Part shown: positions 50,046-61,854 of the stretch, piece by piece
Layout of the letters: every line of letters begins with the position of its first letter
How positions within the stretch are numbered: position 1 is the first letter of the stretch
NCBI RefSeq assembly: GCF_932294415.1
Contig: NC_065535.1
Coordinates: forward strand, 96,674,862 to 96,738,861
Reading direction: 5' to 3'
DNA: 64,000 nt
DNA from: Quercus robur
Taxonomy: Eukaryota; Streptophyta; Magnoliopsida; Fagales; Fagaceae
Made by a program: the position numbers and the translations under genes
The notes under the pieces: model-generated
Told to the model about the DNA's origin: nothing
Databases searched by the model: none
Seen by the model: only the letters and a program-made list of their open reading frames with translations

Positions 50046-51053
50046 TAGTGGCAGCTCTATAATTTTTTTAGAGGGGTCAATAAGAAGATGTATCTTGGGT
50101 AGGAGATCTATCTTGTGGTCTACTTGGGTAGGATAAACTATAAGTTCTCTAGGCATATTGTTTCTTAGTACAATGAACATACTAATTATTACTTCTAAGA
50201 TTAAATATTGGAAATCATCTAATGTTTCTAAATACAATAAACATGTTAAGTATTGTTGTTAAGTAAATTTTAATTATTAAAACTTAGAATGTTTTTATTT
50301 ATTAGTTTATGTCTATACTCTTACAATTATTTTATTTAACAACTCAACTTCACATTGATAACAATTGGTCATTGTAATTGTATTAAGAAAATTTTTGTTG
50401 TGTTAACATTTGCTTTTATTTTCACCCAATCAACTCCTATCCCATACCCCTTGTCTATTTTTTTTTTAATTTATTTATTTAAAGAATCACCATCTATCTA
50501 ATTGTTTGATTCTCTTTTAGTGTTAACATTTGTTACCTACTAACTGATTGACTCATGCCCCTAGTCCCCACTCAAGAAATAACAAATTAAAAGTACATTC
50601 AAATTCAGCCACTCTAGTTACATATTTGGTCAAAAGTATAAATTACCTGAGAATTGTTATGTCCACAACATTTTTATAATAAATCCTAGGTGCTAAGTTG
50701 TTACTGATTATAATTTGAACCACCACTAAAATTACTTTTTTACCCAATAGTAATAGCTAGTAACAACATGTCACTTTTTGTTGTAAATGTGCTGTGAAAA
50801 TGTTGTGAATATAGAATTTCTCAAATGAATTATAACGCTATTTGCAAGAATAGATCATTAATAGGGTTATTTTCAAGCTTATATCAGTTGAGCCTAAAAA
50901 AAATTAGAGTCAACGTGTTCAAAATTTTATTTTAGAAAGTCAAAAGTCACTCAAAACAAATTTTTTAAAAATATATATATTATATATAAAAAAAAAATGT
51001 GGCCATCTTAGGGGTTCATTTGAACCTCTGAACTAAAGGTGGTGCCGCCATTG
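50046..51053. mobile_element. hAT-like insertion in copy A (1008 bp)
   Basis: The ends TAGTGGCAGCTC and GGTGCCGCCATTG (inverse CAATGGCGGCACC) resemble hAT CAGTGGCGG termini. Both flanks carry the 8-bp repeat ATAACAAA (50038-50045 and 51054-51061). Copy B shows the uninterrupted site TTTTATAACAAAACATG near 61511, so the boundaries are confirmed by the empty site. No transposase. Confidence 0.85.
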
Positions 51054-52199
51054 ATAACAAAACATGATGTTGAGCATTTAGAAATATGTTATTGTATATA
51101 ACTTATTGTCATTAGTGTCAAGATTTATATCACATGCTTCAACCTCAAATTTTTTTAACATATATTTGGAAAAGTTAGAAGAAAGCATGAACTTATCATA
51201 AACAGTTAGTAATATTCTTGACATTGAGACCAATAAACTGTACCCCATCACATTGTTTGAAGACAATATTTCTGGCAATTCGACGGATATTGGTTGGTTG
51301 AAGTCTTTGTGCTACGTACCTCAATGTTAATTGATTCAGTCGATTCACTTGTCAATATGATTTGTAACAATTAAAATTTGGAATAAATGTGAATATGTTT
51401 TTGTTTTTCCAAACATGTTTTAAATGGATTCAAATGATGTAAACAAAATTTTTTGATTCAATAAATTCCAACCAATTAATGAAGTCTAGTTAAAGATATG
51501 AAACTATATATTCTTACCATTACTATGTTGTATAGCCTTTTGCTCAATTGACGTATTTCGAGCCAAATGATGGGCATGTTGGTGGTATTAGTAATGGGCA
51601 TGTTGTTGTAGCATTAGAATGCAAAGTAGTGAAACTGAAACTCCAAAATGTATCTATCTCTGTCGTTTTAAAAATTTGAAGAAGGAAAAGAGATGTTGGT
51701 AAGGATGGTGAGATGTGTTTTTGTGGGATGTTTTGGATTTGTTCACGTTGAAGGATGGGAATGGATGAATTCATCCGTTCCCAGAGCTATTGCTTTTTGA
51801 GTGATTTTTTTTTTTTTATTCATATTTGTACACGCATTTGGTATACAATAATTTTTAATTTTTAATTTTTTAAAGATGAAGAGGCATATAATATAATTTT
51901 ATTTTAATGATAAATCCATAAAAATGAGATTGCACTATTGAAGATTACTGGATTATGATCTGAGATGTTTTAATAAATAATAATAATCCCTTAAATTAAA
52001 ATTTGATAGGTTTTTTACAAGAAAAATTAGAAAGGGATAATGATAAGTTAATGAATAATAATCGTAACCTAAAAAATAAAACTATGCAAAAAAAATTAAT
52101 GAACTTTGTAGAGAAAAAGTAATGAATAATTTCATTCCAAATTATATAGATATGATCAATTTCAAATTAAAATGTTACCAAAAATGACAACCTTGGGAG

Positions 52200-54360
52200 A
52201 TTTAAAAAATATAGTGGTTTAGAATTTGAAAAATATAGTTGCTAGAAATGAAAAAAAAAAAAATTTACTCAGTACTTGATTTCTTGAAAGTAAAGTACCA
52301 TACAAAAAAAAAAAAAAAAAGATAAAGATATATCATTTCACAGTCTACACTCTAAATATTAATTACTATCTTAAATATTTACTGGCCTCTAAGCATGCGC
52401 TCACGCACGTGCTCAAAGGTTCTTCTATGTAGTAATCTCAAATTAAAATTGATGCAAATTATTAAATTTTACCCAAAAAATAGTAACTTTTTAACGTGGG
52501 TTTCTAAAATAAATAATTAAAAAAAAAACTTTTTAACATGTGTCTAAAAAAAATATGGCCAATTAAAAAAAATAAAGAAAGAGAAAAGTTTATACGTGAA
52601 GTTTGTTTCCAAATAAGTGGATTAGTGGGAGAGTGATTCTATTTTGTAGGCAATGTTTTAGTGGGAGTTAAAGATGTATTTTTACTTTGTTGTCCTTTAA
52701 TTCTGTCTCTACTTAAATCTAGGAAAATATGGGTATTTTGGAAAACCAAATCTGGTCCAAACAAGAGAAGCCCCTTAAATAATAGTATAGATAGATAATC
52801 CACTTAATAATATAAAATTTACAAAAGAAAAAAAATGACCCAATACTTGATTTCTTGAAAGTAAAGTATCATACAAAAAGAAAAAATTAAAGATAAAGAT
52901 AAATCACTCCACAGTCCACAATCTAAATACTAATTACTATCTTAAATATTTATAATTCACTTAATAATATAAAATTTACAAAAGAAAAAAAAAAGTGAAA
53001 AAAAAATCTAGTACTTGATTTCTTGAAAGTAAAGTACAAAAAAAAAAGGAGAAAAAAAAGAAAAGAAAAAAAAAGATAAAGGTAAATCACTCCACAATCT
53101 AAATACTAATTTCTATATTGAATATTTATAATCCACTTAATAACATAAAATTTACAAAAGAAAAAAAAAGTGAAAAAAATTACACAGTACTTGATTTCTT
53201 GAAAGTAAAGTACCATACAAAAAGAAAAAAAGAAAATAAAGATAAATCACTACACAGTCCACACTCTAAATATTAATTACTATCTTAAATATTTATAATC
53301 CACTTAATAATATAAAATTTTCAAAAGAAAAAAAAAAGTGAAAAAAATTACATAGTACTTGAATTCTTGACAGTAAAGTACCATACAAAAAGGGAAAAAA
53401 AGAAGAAGATAAAGGTAAATCACTCCATAGTCCACACTCTAAATACTAATTACTATCTTAAATATTTATAATTCACTTAATAACATAAAAGTTACAAAAG
53501 AAAAAAAAATGTGAAAAAAATACCCAGTACTTGATTTCTTAAAAGTAAAGTACTATACAAAAAAAAAAAAAAGATACAAATAAATTACTCCACACTTCAC
53601 AATCCACAATCTAAATACTAATTACTATCTTAAATATTTATAATTCACTTAATAATATAAAATTTACAAAAAAAAAAAAGTGAAAAAAAAATTACACAGT
53701 ACTTGATTTCTTGAAAGTAAAGTACCATACAAAAAGAAAAGAAAAAGATAAAAATAAATCACTCCACAGTCCACACTTTAAATACTAATTAATATTCTAA
53801 ATATTTATAATCCACTTAATAATATAAAATTTATAAATAAAAAAAATTGAAAAATATACCCAGTACTTGATTTCTTGAAAGTAAAGTACCATATTAAAAG
53901 AAAAAGATAAAGATAAAGATAAATCACTCCATACTCCATAGTCTACAATCTAAATACTAATTACTATCTTAAATATTTATAATCCACTTAATAATATAAA
54001 ATTTACAAAAAAAAAAAAAAGTAAAAAAAAATTACACTGTATTTGATTTCTTGAAAGTAAAGTACCATACAAAAAGGAAAAAAAAAAAAAAGAAGATAAA
54101 GATAAATCACTTCATAGTTTACACTCTAAATACTAATTACTATCTTAAATATTTATAATCCACTTAATAATATAAAATTTACAAAAGAAAAAAAATGAAA
54201 AAAAATATCTAGTACTTGATTTCTTAAAAGTAAAGTATCATACAAAAAAAAATAATAAAAATAAATCACTCCACAGTTTACAATCTAAATAAAGATAAAT
54301 CACTCCACAATCTATAATCTAAATACTAATTATTATCTTAGATATTTATAATCCGCTTAA
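52200..54360. repeat. AT-rich satellite array, about 170-bp unit, ten copies
   Basis: The marker ACTTGATTTCTTGAAAGTAA (with small variants) recurs near 52274, 52844, 53012, 53190, 53354, 53530, 53699, 53865, 54042 and 54210. Spacing is 164-178 bp apart from one interruption. Each unit also has an A-rich block, GATAAATCACTCCAC, CTAAATACTAATTACTATCT and TATAATCCACTTAATAATAT. The array lies exactly between the two copies of the B3 segmental duplication. Confidence 0.92.
52380..52795. other. Interruption of the satellite, about 415 bp
   Basis: The first unit stops at CTTAAATATTTA. Unrelated sequence follows, from CTGGCCTCTAAGCATGCGCT to CCCCTTAAATAATAGTATAG, and then the array resumes at AATCCACTTAATAATAT. 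The block looks like a small dispersed element; the hairpin GCATGCGC...GCACGTGC lies near its left end. I found no convincing inverted ends or target duplication. Confidence 0.45.
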
Positions 54361-55033
54361 TAATATTGAATGTTGAGATGTTGGTTACCAATTAGTGGGA
54401 TAAACTATGGCATGGTAGCTTCTTTCTAAGATTAATGTGGTAGAATTCATCTCCTAGATCAAGTCCTTCTTAATACTCTTACATGGAAGATAACAGAATG
54501 AACTGAATATAATGCTTAAATGGAAAATAATAGAAGTACTATTTATTTTACTACTGCCTTACAAAATGACTTGGCAACTTATATGTTGTCTAAAAGGCTT
54601 GAAGGGAGAATCTCACGTATTAAATGAATTTAGGAAAAGACAACTTTTTTTTATATTTTTTTGACAAACAAAAGGTCAAATCTTACTGACTCATGAGATT
54701 ATAAGAAATAAACAAATAAAAAGAATTATGATAAGGCAATTTCTTTTTTTCTTTTTCTTTTTTTTTGATAGAATAAGGCAATTTCTTATTAGGATCGCTT
54801 CTATTTGAAATTTTACTAATGTTGATTTGGAATTGAATTTCATCCATAACGCTACAACATAATAGTTTAGCGGTACTTCTTAAATTGCCTCACGTTTATA
54901 TTTATGGAGGTGGACTTTATTGTTAGGATATACCATATGCCTTAAATATGAATGATAAATAGCTATATAGCTATTTTAGCCCTACCAAAACACTAAAGCA
55001 TACAACAGCAGAGCTAAAGGTATGTTTTTTTTA

Positions 55034-56018
55034 TAACTGGGGTTAGACATTTCAAACTTAACCCATCTGAGACCAAACCCATCTCAATATTTCAAACTCT
55101 CTTTCTCACTCTCTTCTCAATATTTCAAACCCACTTCTCTCTTGCCTCGCCGTCACGGTGAGGATATCTATGATTTGATCAAGCTTTTAACTCAGCTCCT
55201 CGCTCAGTTCCTCGCTCACCACACAGGCAGGTCAATAAGTTACGGATTGAGGGAGATGGTTCTTTAGATGATGTGCCTGAAATGCACCATGTTGAAGGGG
55301 CATTTGTAGAAACAGTATTGTAAGTTAAAAGGATTTCCTAGGTTGATTTCACAACTTGTATGGTGTTTTTTCTGTTCTGCTTCTCTCCTTTCTACAATAT
55401 GGGTTATCTTTATCAAATCTATTGAGCTTATATTAAGTGAGTCATTCTGTTTCTGCAGACCATAGGTAAAATCTCCTCCTCAAGATATATTACTAAAGCT
55501 GGAGAGGGAGCCAATCTTTATAAAGATTCAATCTTTGTCTAAAAAAATTAAAAATAAAAATTCAGATAGACTCTAACTTGCATCCAGCCACCAAAACAGC
55601 AATATAAACTCACCAAGACAACAATATAAATGCAGAAAAATGATCAAACATCAAATAAGATAAGCATAAACAATATAAACCTCTGTTTTGGCAAGATATA
55701 AACCTCTGTTTTGGCAAGACAGAAACAGAGATGCTCTAAAGTTGAACTTGGAACCTTCTGTGAAGCCTTTTTTTCTTTTTTTGGTTAAAATCTGTGAAGC
55801 CACGAACTCAGCAACCTCTGTCTCACTTTTCCCTCCTAAAAGGTCTTTTTTGTTTTCCGAAGAACTTGCATGGATAACCTTTGTTTCAGTTTTCCCTCTT
55901 AAAAGGTTTTTTTTTTTTGTTTTCCAGTACAATTTGTCCGGTTGAGTTAAACATAGGTTTGGTCTCAGATGGGTTAAGTTTGAAATATTCATATGGGTTA
56001 AGTGTCTAACTCCAGTTA
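55034..56018. mobile_element. Unclassified terminal-inverted-repeat element, about 985 bp
   Basis: The left end TAACTGGGGTTAGACA and the right end TGTCTAACTCCAGTTA are inverted copies. Pairing continues with TTTCAAACTTAACCCATCTG on the left and its inverse on the right (about 55950-55985); the right arm has an extra 18 bp. I could not find a target duplication. The interior has short ORFs only; the 55651-55992 reading frame is an artefact of repeated CTCTGTTTTGGCAAGA/CCTCTTAAAAGG blocks. Confidence 0.55.
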
Positions 56019-56112
56019 AGTGTGCAGTTAAGTGTGTGGTTTGGGTTTTAAATTACGTGGCACGTTTTTGACCATTGATGCTTTCCATGGAAAATCCTCA
56101 CCGTGTACTGGA

Positions 56113-56141
56113 GCCTCTCCATTTCAAAGGGAAATGGAGAG
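56113..56141. repeat. Short hairpin
   Basis: CCTCTCCATTTC and its inverse GAAATGGAGAGG are separated by only a few bases. A strong small stem-loop in intergenic DNA; no function assigned. Confidence 0.6.
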
Positions 56142-56423
56142 GATCCGGATCTAGTTATCTATGGTTGTGCACTGTATCTAAGAACTAAAAAGAAATTAAT
56201 TTTTTAATCCCAGCCCAAATTAAAATAATACAAGTTGGTTCATCTCTCTCTCTCAGTCACTTACACACCGTGCCTCTCTCTCTTAGTCACCCTCATCTCA
56301 TCTGAAGCTCTCATCTCCCAAAACTCTATCAAGCTCACTCTTTCACCGCCACCGGCCCAACTCATCCTCAACGTTGCCGCCATCGAAGCTTGACGTCACC
56401 GACCCACTAGCCGTTCCAAGCCA

Positions 56424-56515
56424 CCAATCAACCTTAGACCCACGCCGCCAATCAACCTTAGACCCACGCCGCCATTAGCCTCAAACCCACGCCGCCATCC
56501 GCCTTAGACCCCTGT
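56424..56515. repeat. 24-bp minisatellite, about 3.5 units
   Basis: CCAATCAACCTTAGACCCAC followed by GCCG is repeated twice, then two degenerate units follow (CCATTAGCCTCAAACCCACG, CCATCCGCCTTAGACCC). It is embedded in a GC-rich, CCGCC-bearing stretch (56340-56520) unlike the surrounding AT-rich DNA. Confidence 0.8.
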
Positions 56516-56566
56516 TTCGTCCTTTTCTCACACACTCTCTCTCTCTATGTCATTTCCGATACGTCT

Positions 56567-56568
56567 CG

Positions 56569-56639
<71 letters not shown>
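56567..56639. repeat. (CT)n microsatellite, about 36 units
   Basis: A pure CT dinucleotide run, the longest simple repeat of this type in the window. Length polymorphism is very likely. Confidence 0.92.
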
Positions 56640-56642
<3 letters not shown>

Positions 56643-58263
56643 TTTTAGCTCTGATCAGGTCCCACATTACCCGACTCACCTTAAATCAAAGCATTCATTT
56701 TCGCTTTGCACTCATCATCAATGTCTATGATCACTGATCGATGATCGGCGCAAGTCTCGTCAGCCAGTACCGAATTAGACAGAGTATCGGGCATGGGTTT
56801 CTGTTTGGCTGTATTGATTTTTTTGGGTTTTTGTTTTGTTCTTCTTCATTGGTTTTGATGGGCACGGTGGGGTTGTGGCTATGCAATGATTTTAATGGGT
56901 TTGATGGTGGTTGTAGTTGTGTGTTGGTGGTTGAATAAAATATTATTTTATTATAGTGTTTATATTATTTTATTGTGTTAAAAACTAAAATAGCTCCACT
57001 ACTGTAGGATATGAGAAGGTAAAATAGATAAAGTGATTTTTTGTGTAGTTAAAAAGCTAAAAATTTAGCTCCACTTTTGTAGATGCTCTAAGTTGGTAAC
57101 AGTTTAGGTTGGGGAAGAAAAAAGTCTTTCCAATCCCAAGCTCGATTTATATCATTAACTCGACCGTTTTTTCCCCCCACTTAATTAAGTTATATTATAA
57201 GAGAGAAACAAAGGCACACTTACTTCTATTAAAGGTACCCTACTTTTTAGTGTAAAGAAAATTATAAATGGAGCTATTCTGGTCATTTAAAATTTAAATT
57301 AATAAGCGGGCTAGATTCAGGTATCTAAGATACAAAATCATTCCCAAACCTTTGTAAGTTTACAAATGTGAACCCAAATTTATTTTAAAGTCATTTAAAA
57401 AACACCAACTCATTACCTAGTGATACTATCCATGTGATGCAAACAAATCATCTATACAACTACACCCAGAAAAAAATTAATGGCTATCATGTAGATGGTC
57501 GTCAATCGGTGAGATAATCCACAAATTGATTTCTGTAATTACGGCATTGTATATCTTACTCAAGAAACCAAAATCAATTATAATTTGTCTGGATATATAT
57601 ATGACCCAGAGTTCTCAGCTTCTTCTACAGCAGAGGGCATTAATTAAGGAATAGATGGAATTGGTCTCACTTCCATTTTGTTACAAGGTCTTGTTCTAAT
57701 TTGCAGTTGTCTCCTTTTGTACCCCAATTCTCTTTGACATCTATATCGGTTTGGATAGATACTTCAAAGGAAATTATTTATTATGTTCAGCTATTGAATT
57801 TCTCTGCAGTTGATTCTCTAAGACATGTTTGTACCAAGAGGCCAATACGCCCAAAGGTTCTCTTATAAAACATACTTGGATTTTGATAAGGTTCTTATAG
57901 AAAGTTTCACTTTTGAGGATTGGGACGTAAACTACTGCTGAAGAAAGAATGAATATCCATAATACATTAATACATACAGAACAAGAAGGCCAAAATTGAT
58001 AAACAGGGGCACCCTAACAAGTATAGAAAAGAATGCTTATCGAATTTTATCAAGCCAACAACAACGATTATTCCAAAGACTAAAACCTGACCAAACCACA
58101 ATATATACAAGATTAATTGCTTAAAAAAACTAGTGTTAAAAAAACAAAAACAAAACAAAAGATATTTTCAGTTAACGATGTATATTACAATAGGAATAAC
58201 AAAAAATCGTCCAATAGTTAAGGAAAGAAAAGATGAATCAAATATATTTTTTTCCTGGCAAGA

Positions 58264-59031
58264 TTAATGTGCAGTTTGCAGAACACAAAAATTGAACTTC
58301 GAATGGCATGGATCCCAGTAAAGCCCAATGATATCTCCTACCTTCAATTTCCTCCTAGCCACAAAATCCTCGTGCCACTTTCCATTGAAAACATAGCTCT
58401 TAGATGAAGGCCACTTCTTGAAAACCAACTCGTAATCGGACTTTGAATCTTGATCGAAAACTGTTACACTCAATCCGTTACTCTCGATCTTCCTAACCGA
58501 GTCTGCACTAAAGAATGCCATAATATGGGTGTGGACAAGACTTTGATGCAGCAAGAGCCGGCTGGAACTACCAATATCACTCTTCGTGAGCGTCTTCGTG
58601 ATTTTCCAGGGAGAAACAGCGCTCAGCGTCATCATGGACGACGTACCCTCCTCTTCTTGTGCGTTGGAGGCCACCATGGAATTGTGAGAAACGGAAGTAG
58701 CAGTAGCAGTAGCGTATTCGTCTTTTTGCGTGCTTTTCCTCTTATTATTGGAAGAAACCCATGATTTATCAAACAGCGTCAGTGCCGTCGAAACCTCTTT
58801 TTGTTCTCGTTTGGTGCGAAACTCACAAGAGAGCGTTTGGGTGTTTTGGTTTTCGAGAGTTTGTAGCAGATTCTGAGTGCCGTCGTCGTCAGGTATCATG
58901 GCTTCTTCTTCTTCGTTGCACTTGTTGGCGTTGAGTTCGGTGTGAAGCTCAGAAGAAAGCGTTAAGTCGGTGGAATTCTGAGTGTTCTGGTTTTCCAGAG
59001 TTTGCAGCAGATTCTGAGTGATGGGTATCAT
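58264..59031 (-). CDS. B3 domain-containing protein (copy B)
   Basis: Paralogue of the gene at 47978-48697; 255 aa, single exon. Same layout: a disordered N-terminal half with the TQNLLQTLENQNTQ block twice, then a B3 domain over the last 110 residues ending in GDIIGLYWDPCHSKFNFCVL. It retains TELNAN and a basic KRKSTQKDEY segment that copy A lacks; the latter could help nuclear import. I chose the ATG at 59031 because it matches copy A; an in-frame upstream ATG at 59157 would add a hydrophobic leader read from the 5' flank and is unlikely. The frame is open throughout. Its promoter side differs from copy A by a 290-bp MITE starting 312 bp upstream of the ATG. Confidence 0.85.
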   Translation of the reverse strand: MIPITQNLLQTLENQNTQNSTDLTLSSELHTELNANKCNEEEEAMIPDDDGTQNLLQTLENQNTQTLSCEFRTKREQKEVSTALTLFDKSWVSSNNKRKSTQKDEYATATATSVSHNSMVASNAQEEEGTSSMMTLSAVSPWKITKTLTKSDIGSSSRLLLHQSLVHTHIMAFFSADSVRKIESNGLSVTVFDQDSKSDYELVFKKWPSSKSYVFNGKWHEDFVARRKLKVGDIIGLYWDPCHSKFNFCVLQTAH

Positions 59032-59342
59032 GGCTGCTTCTTCTTCTTCTTCTGCTAGTGGTCGTGCGGTCTTGGGTTTAGAGAAAAAAAAAATCAATGA
59101 ATGAATAAAAAGACGATAGAGATAGAAGAAAATCTTAAAACAGAAAACAAAGAGCACTCTTTAATTGGTGTAGTGCGAAAAAAGAAAAGAAAGGGAAAGA
59201 TTGTATATATAGAAAAAATAGAATTTCTAAACCTCGTCGGACTCGGTTTTCTTTTTATTTTGTTTTTACGTAAATCTTGTTTGAGAAAGTAGTCCGAATT
59301 GCTAAGGAAAACGCAACCTCAACTTTCTCTTCTTAACACCTA

Positions 59343-59546
59343 GGGTCCGTTTGGATTGAGCTTATTTTTGCTGAAACTGAAAACTGAAACTGAAAACACT
59401 GTAGTAAAATAATTTTTAAATGTGTAAATAATATCGTGGGACCCATTTTTAATGAAAAAGTTGATAAAAAGTGGAATTTGTGGGTCCATGAACAGTGCAC
59501 GAATGCACTGTTCACAGTGGACTTGGTCAAATAGTGCGGCTGAGAG

Positions 59547-59581
<35 letters not shown>

Positions 59582-59632
59582 GGAAAACGCAGCCACAAAT
59601 TCAGCAACTTTCAGTGCAATCCAAACGCACTC
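59343..59632. mobile_element. MITE with GGGTCCGTTTGGATTG ends, in copy B
   Basis: The left end GGGTCCGTTTGGATTG and the right end CAATCCAAACGCACTC form a terminal inverted repeat. The flanks CTA (59340-59342 and 59633-59635) are a 3-bp target duplication, and copy A has the empty site CAGCTAATTACG. A 3-bp target and these ends fit a Tourist/PIF-Harbinger-like MITE; CACTA is the alternative. Inside are a hairpin, GGTCCATGAACAGTGCACGA facing TGCACTGTTCAC, and a run of 33 A (59547-59579). Confidence 0.75.
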
Positions 59633-60031
59633 CTAATTACGTTTTTCTGATAGAAACGACAGCGTTACGCACCTGTGCATGTTGTGGACTATGGACGGTG
59701 CCGTTTTGGGGCAAGAAGAGACTTGGTTGGGAGTATTGTGGGCCGGGCCCGGACCCGGGGCCTAAGTTCAATGGTGGACCACTAGTGATGGGCTGAATGA
59801 TTGTAGATATATTGTTTCGGCCTCAGCAAAACCTATAAAATTGGTCTGGTCTTGTCTTTTTTTCCTTTTTGAAAAATCGGGACCAGGACTAAAAATTGGA
59901 TTTTGTTTTTTGAAGTGTTGGACCAAGACTTACGGAATCCCTTGAAAACCAGAACAAAGACAAGATTTTTGGTCCAGTGAGGTCTAAATGGTTTTTTCTT
60001 ACAATCCTACTATATACTATGTAAGTTGGTT

Positions 60032-60033
<2 letters not shown>

Positions 60034-60083
<50 letters not shown>
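60034..60083 (+). repeat. Poly(T) tract of 50 residues
   Basis: An uninterrupted run of 50 T just upstream of the solo LTR. The matching place in copy A has 22 T (49328-49349), so the tract existed before the duplication and has expanded or contracted since. Confidence 0.9.
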
Positions 60084-60086
<3 letters not shown>

Positions 60087-60110
60087 TGTTTTATTAGTTG
60101 TATTAGTATG

Positions 60111-60914
60111 TGTAGGGACCAGATTCGGCTCTTAGCCCAAATTATATATGGACTCAAGCCCAAAACAATGAATTTGTAGAGAGTGGGTTGAAAAACTAGG
60201 CTTGAGCAAGTTGGATGACAAATAAAGTGGGTTCTAATGACAAGAACAATAAGACAGATTGATTCAACTAAACAAAATCGTCCTCGGCACAGTCCGAGGA
60301 GATCAGTTCTTATGTATTTCTCTTAAATTTGATTACAAGTTTGTTTCTTGATTGCTACAGTATTTTTCTCTTCATTCTGAAACCTCTCTCTCACTGCTTA
60401 CTTCCCCTTTTATACTCTCTTCCTCTTTCATCCTTACCTTCCACGTGCAGACCAAATGGTTAGTGCTTGATACTTGTTTTATCAGTACCTTCCTAAAGTC
60501 TTTAGGTAGTAACTGTAAGGCTGAAAACTACTGTTCAGGTATCACTTTCACATTAATGCGGCCAGAGAGTTAGCTATAGAACGTTTAATGTGATGGTAGC
60601 AGCTTTCTCGTTAGATATTTTAGGACTCCCCTCTGTCCTTTGTTTCTGCAATACTTATCCATGCCAACAAAACTTCTTAGGACATTCCCTCAGACAGCAG
60701 ACCACCTCTACTACCCTCAGCTTTGGTTGGCTGAGGAGGCATTCATCCTTAACCCAACCTCCTGGGCCATTATGATCAAAACTAATTTCTTCATTTACTA
60801 GCACCAGCTTTCTTGACAATGTTTACCCCTACTCGGACGACCCCTTATCCTCGGCTTGGGCCTCAGACCCAATATAAACACTGATAATGAGCTCCTGGGC
60901 CCAATACCCCTACA
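60111..60914. mobile_element. Solo LTR in copy B (804 bp)
   Basis: Starts TGTAGGG and ends CCCCTACA, with a 5-bp target duplication GTATG (60106-60110 and 60915-60919). Copy A has the undisturbed site TTAGTATGTAAGTTTATAAT near 49425, which fixes the boundaries and shows the insertion came after the segmental duplication. Same family as 29276-30082. It carries CCTCGG/CCGAGG motifs and no coding sequence. Confidence 0.92.
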
Positions 60915-61854
60915 GTATGTAAGTTTATAATAATTTTTAAAAATTTCTTCTTATAAACTATTTAAAATTTTGTTTTATTTAATAAGAGTATGAAAGTAAA
61001 TTTATATAAATTATATATTATATTTTTCAATTTTTCTTCTCAACTAAATAAAAAAGTTTTCCATTCATTCTCCAAACCAAACACACATGAAGGAAAAATA
61101 AATATAGTATATTTTATTTTTATCCCACCAATTTCCATCCTTCCACTTTTCTATTCTTCAACCAAACAGAGTATAAGGTTTTATTGATATTGTTGTTGTA
61201 TTTGTGACAGATGGTGTAAATAATAGTACAAAAAATTTTAACAATTTCCGAAAAAATATGATAATGTGAAATGATTGAAATCTAACAATAATTTGGAGGA
61301 ATGACTAAATACATGCATGCAAAATAAGAGTTTGCACAAAGTAATTAAATTATATGGTTTAAAAATGAACACAAACAAACAAAATGATATTGAGTAACAA
61401 ACCTTGTTGATTATGATCATCCCCTTGCTTCAACATCATTTGTGTTTTCAACTCTTTGTCTTCTTTGTTTGACTGCAATAATGGAATTGGATAAAATATT
61501 TCTATTTGTTTTATAACAAAACATGATGTTGAGCATTTAGAAATATGTTATTGTATATAACTTATTGTCATTAGTGTCATGATTTATATCACATGCCTCA
61601 CAATATTTTTTAACATTATATTTGAAAAAGTTAGAAGAAAGCATGAACAAAATTGCTATGTAGCATAAAGATGATGGATGGTTTAATATATTAGTATACC
61701 AATAAATTGTCCCATTACATTGTTTGAAGACAAAATATTTCTGGCAATTCGACGGATATTGGTTAGTCAAAGTCTTGATGCTACCTCAATGTTAATTGAT
61801 TCAGTCGATTCACCTGTCAATGTGATTTGTAACAGTTAAAATTTGGAATAAATG

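Larger units (their letters stand above)
45660..51632. repeat. Segmental duplication, copy A (with a B3 gene)
   Basis: Matches 54366-62552 in order and orientation: the GGGATAAACTATGGC region, ACTATTTATTTTACTACTGC followed by CTTACAAAATGAC, the B3 gene and flanks, and the end at TTGTAGCATTAGAATGCAAA. About 6.0 kb versus 8.2 kb in copy B. Copy A alone has a 433-bp stretch (46936-47368), a hAT insertion (50046-51053) and a 37-bp internal duplication (ATTTATATAGTAGCATTCAT at about 45728 and 45803). The stretch 46015-46665 differs between the copies. Confidence 0.88.

Noticed and set aside
56741-56938. 65-codon ORF downstream of the CT repeat
   Set aside because: Gly/Phe-rich low-complexity translation of a GT-rich stretch; no homology recognised.
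58264-59157. Longer 297-codon version of the copy B B3 protein
   Set aside because: The extra N-terminus is hydrophobic, derives from AT-rich flank, and is absent from copy A, which has the same ATG at MIPITQ.
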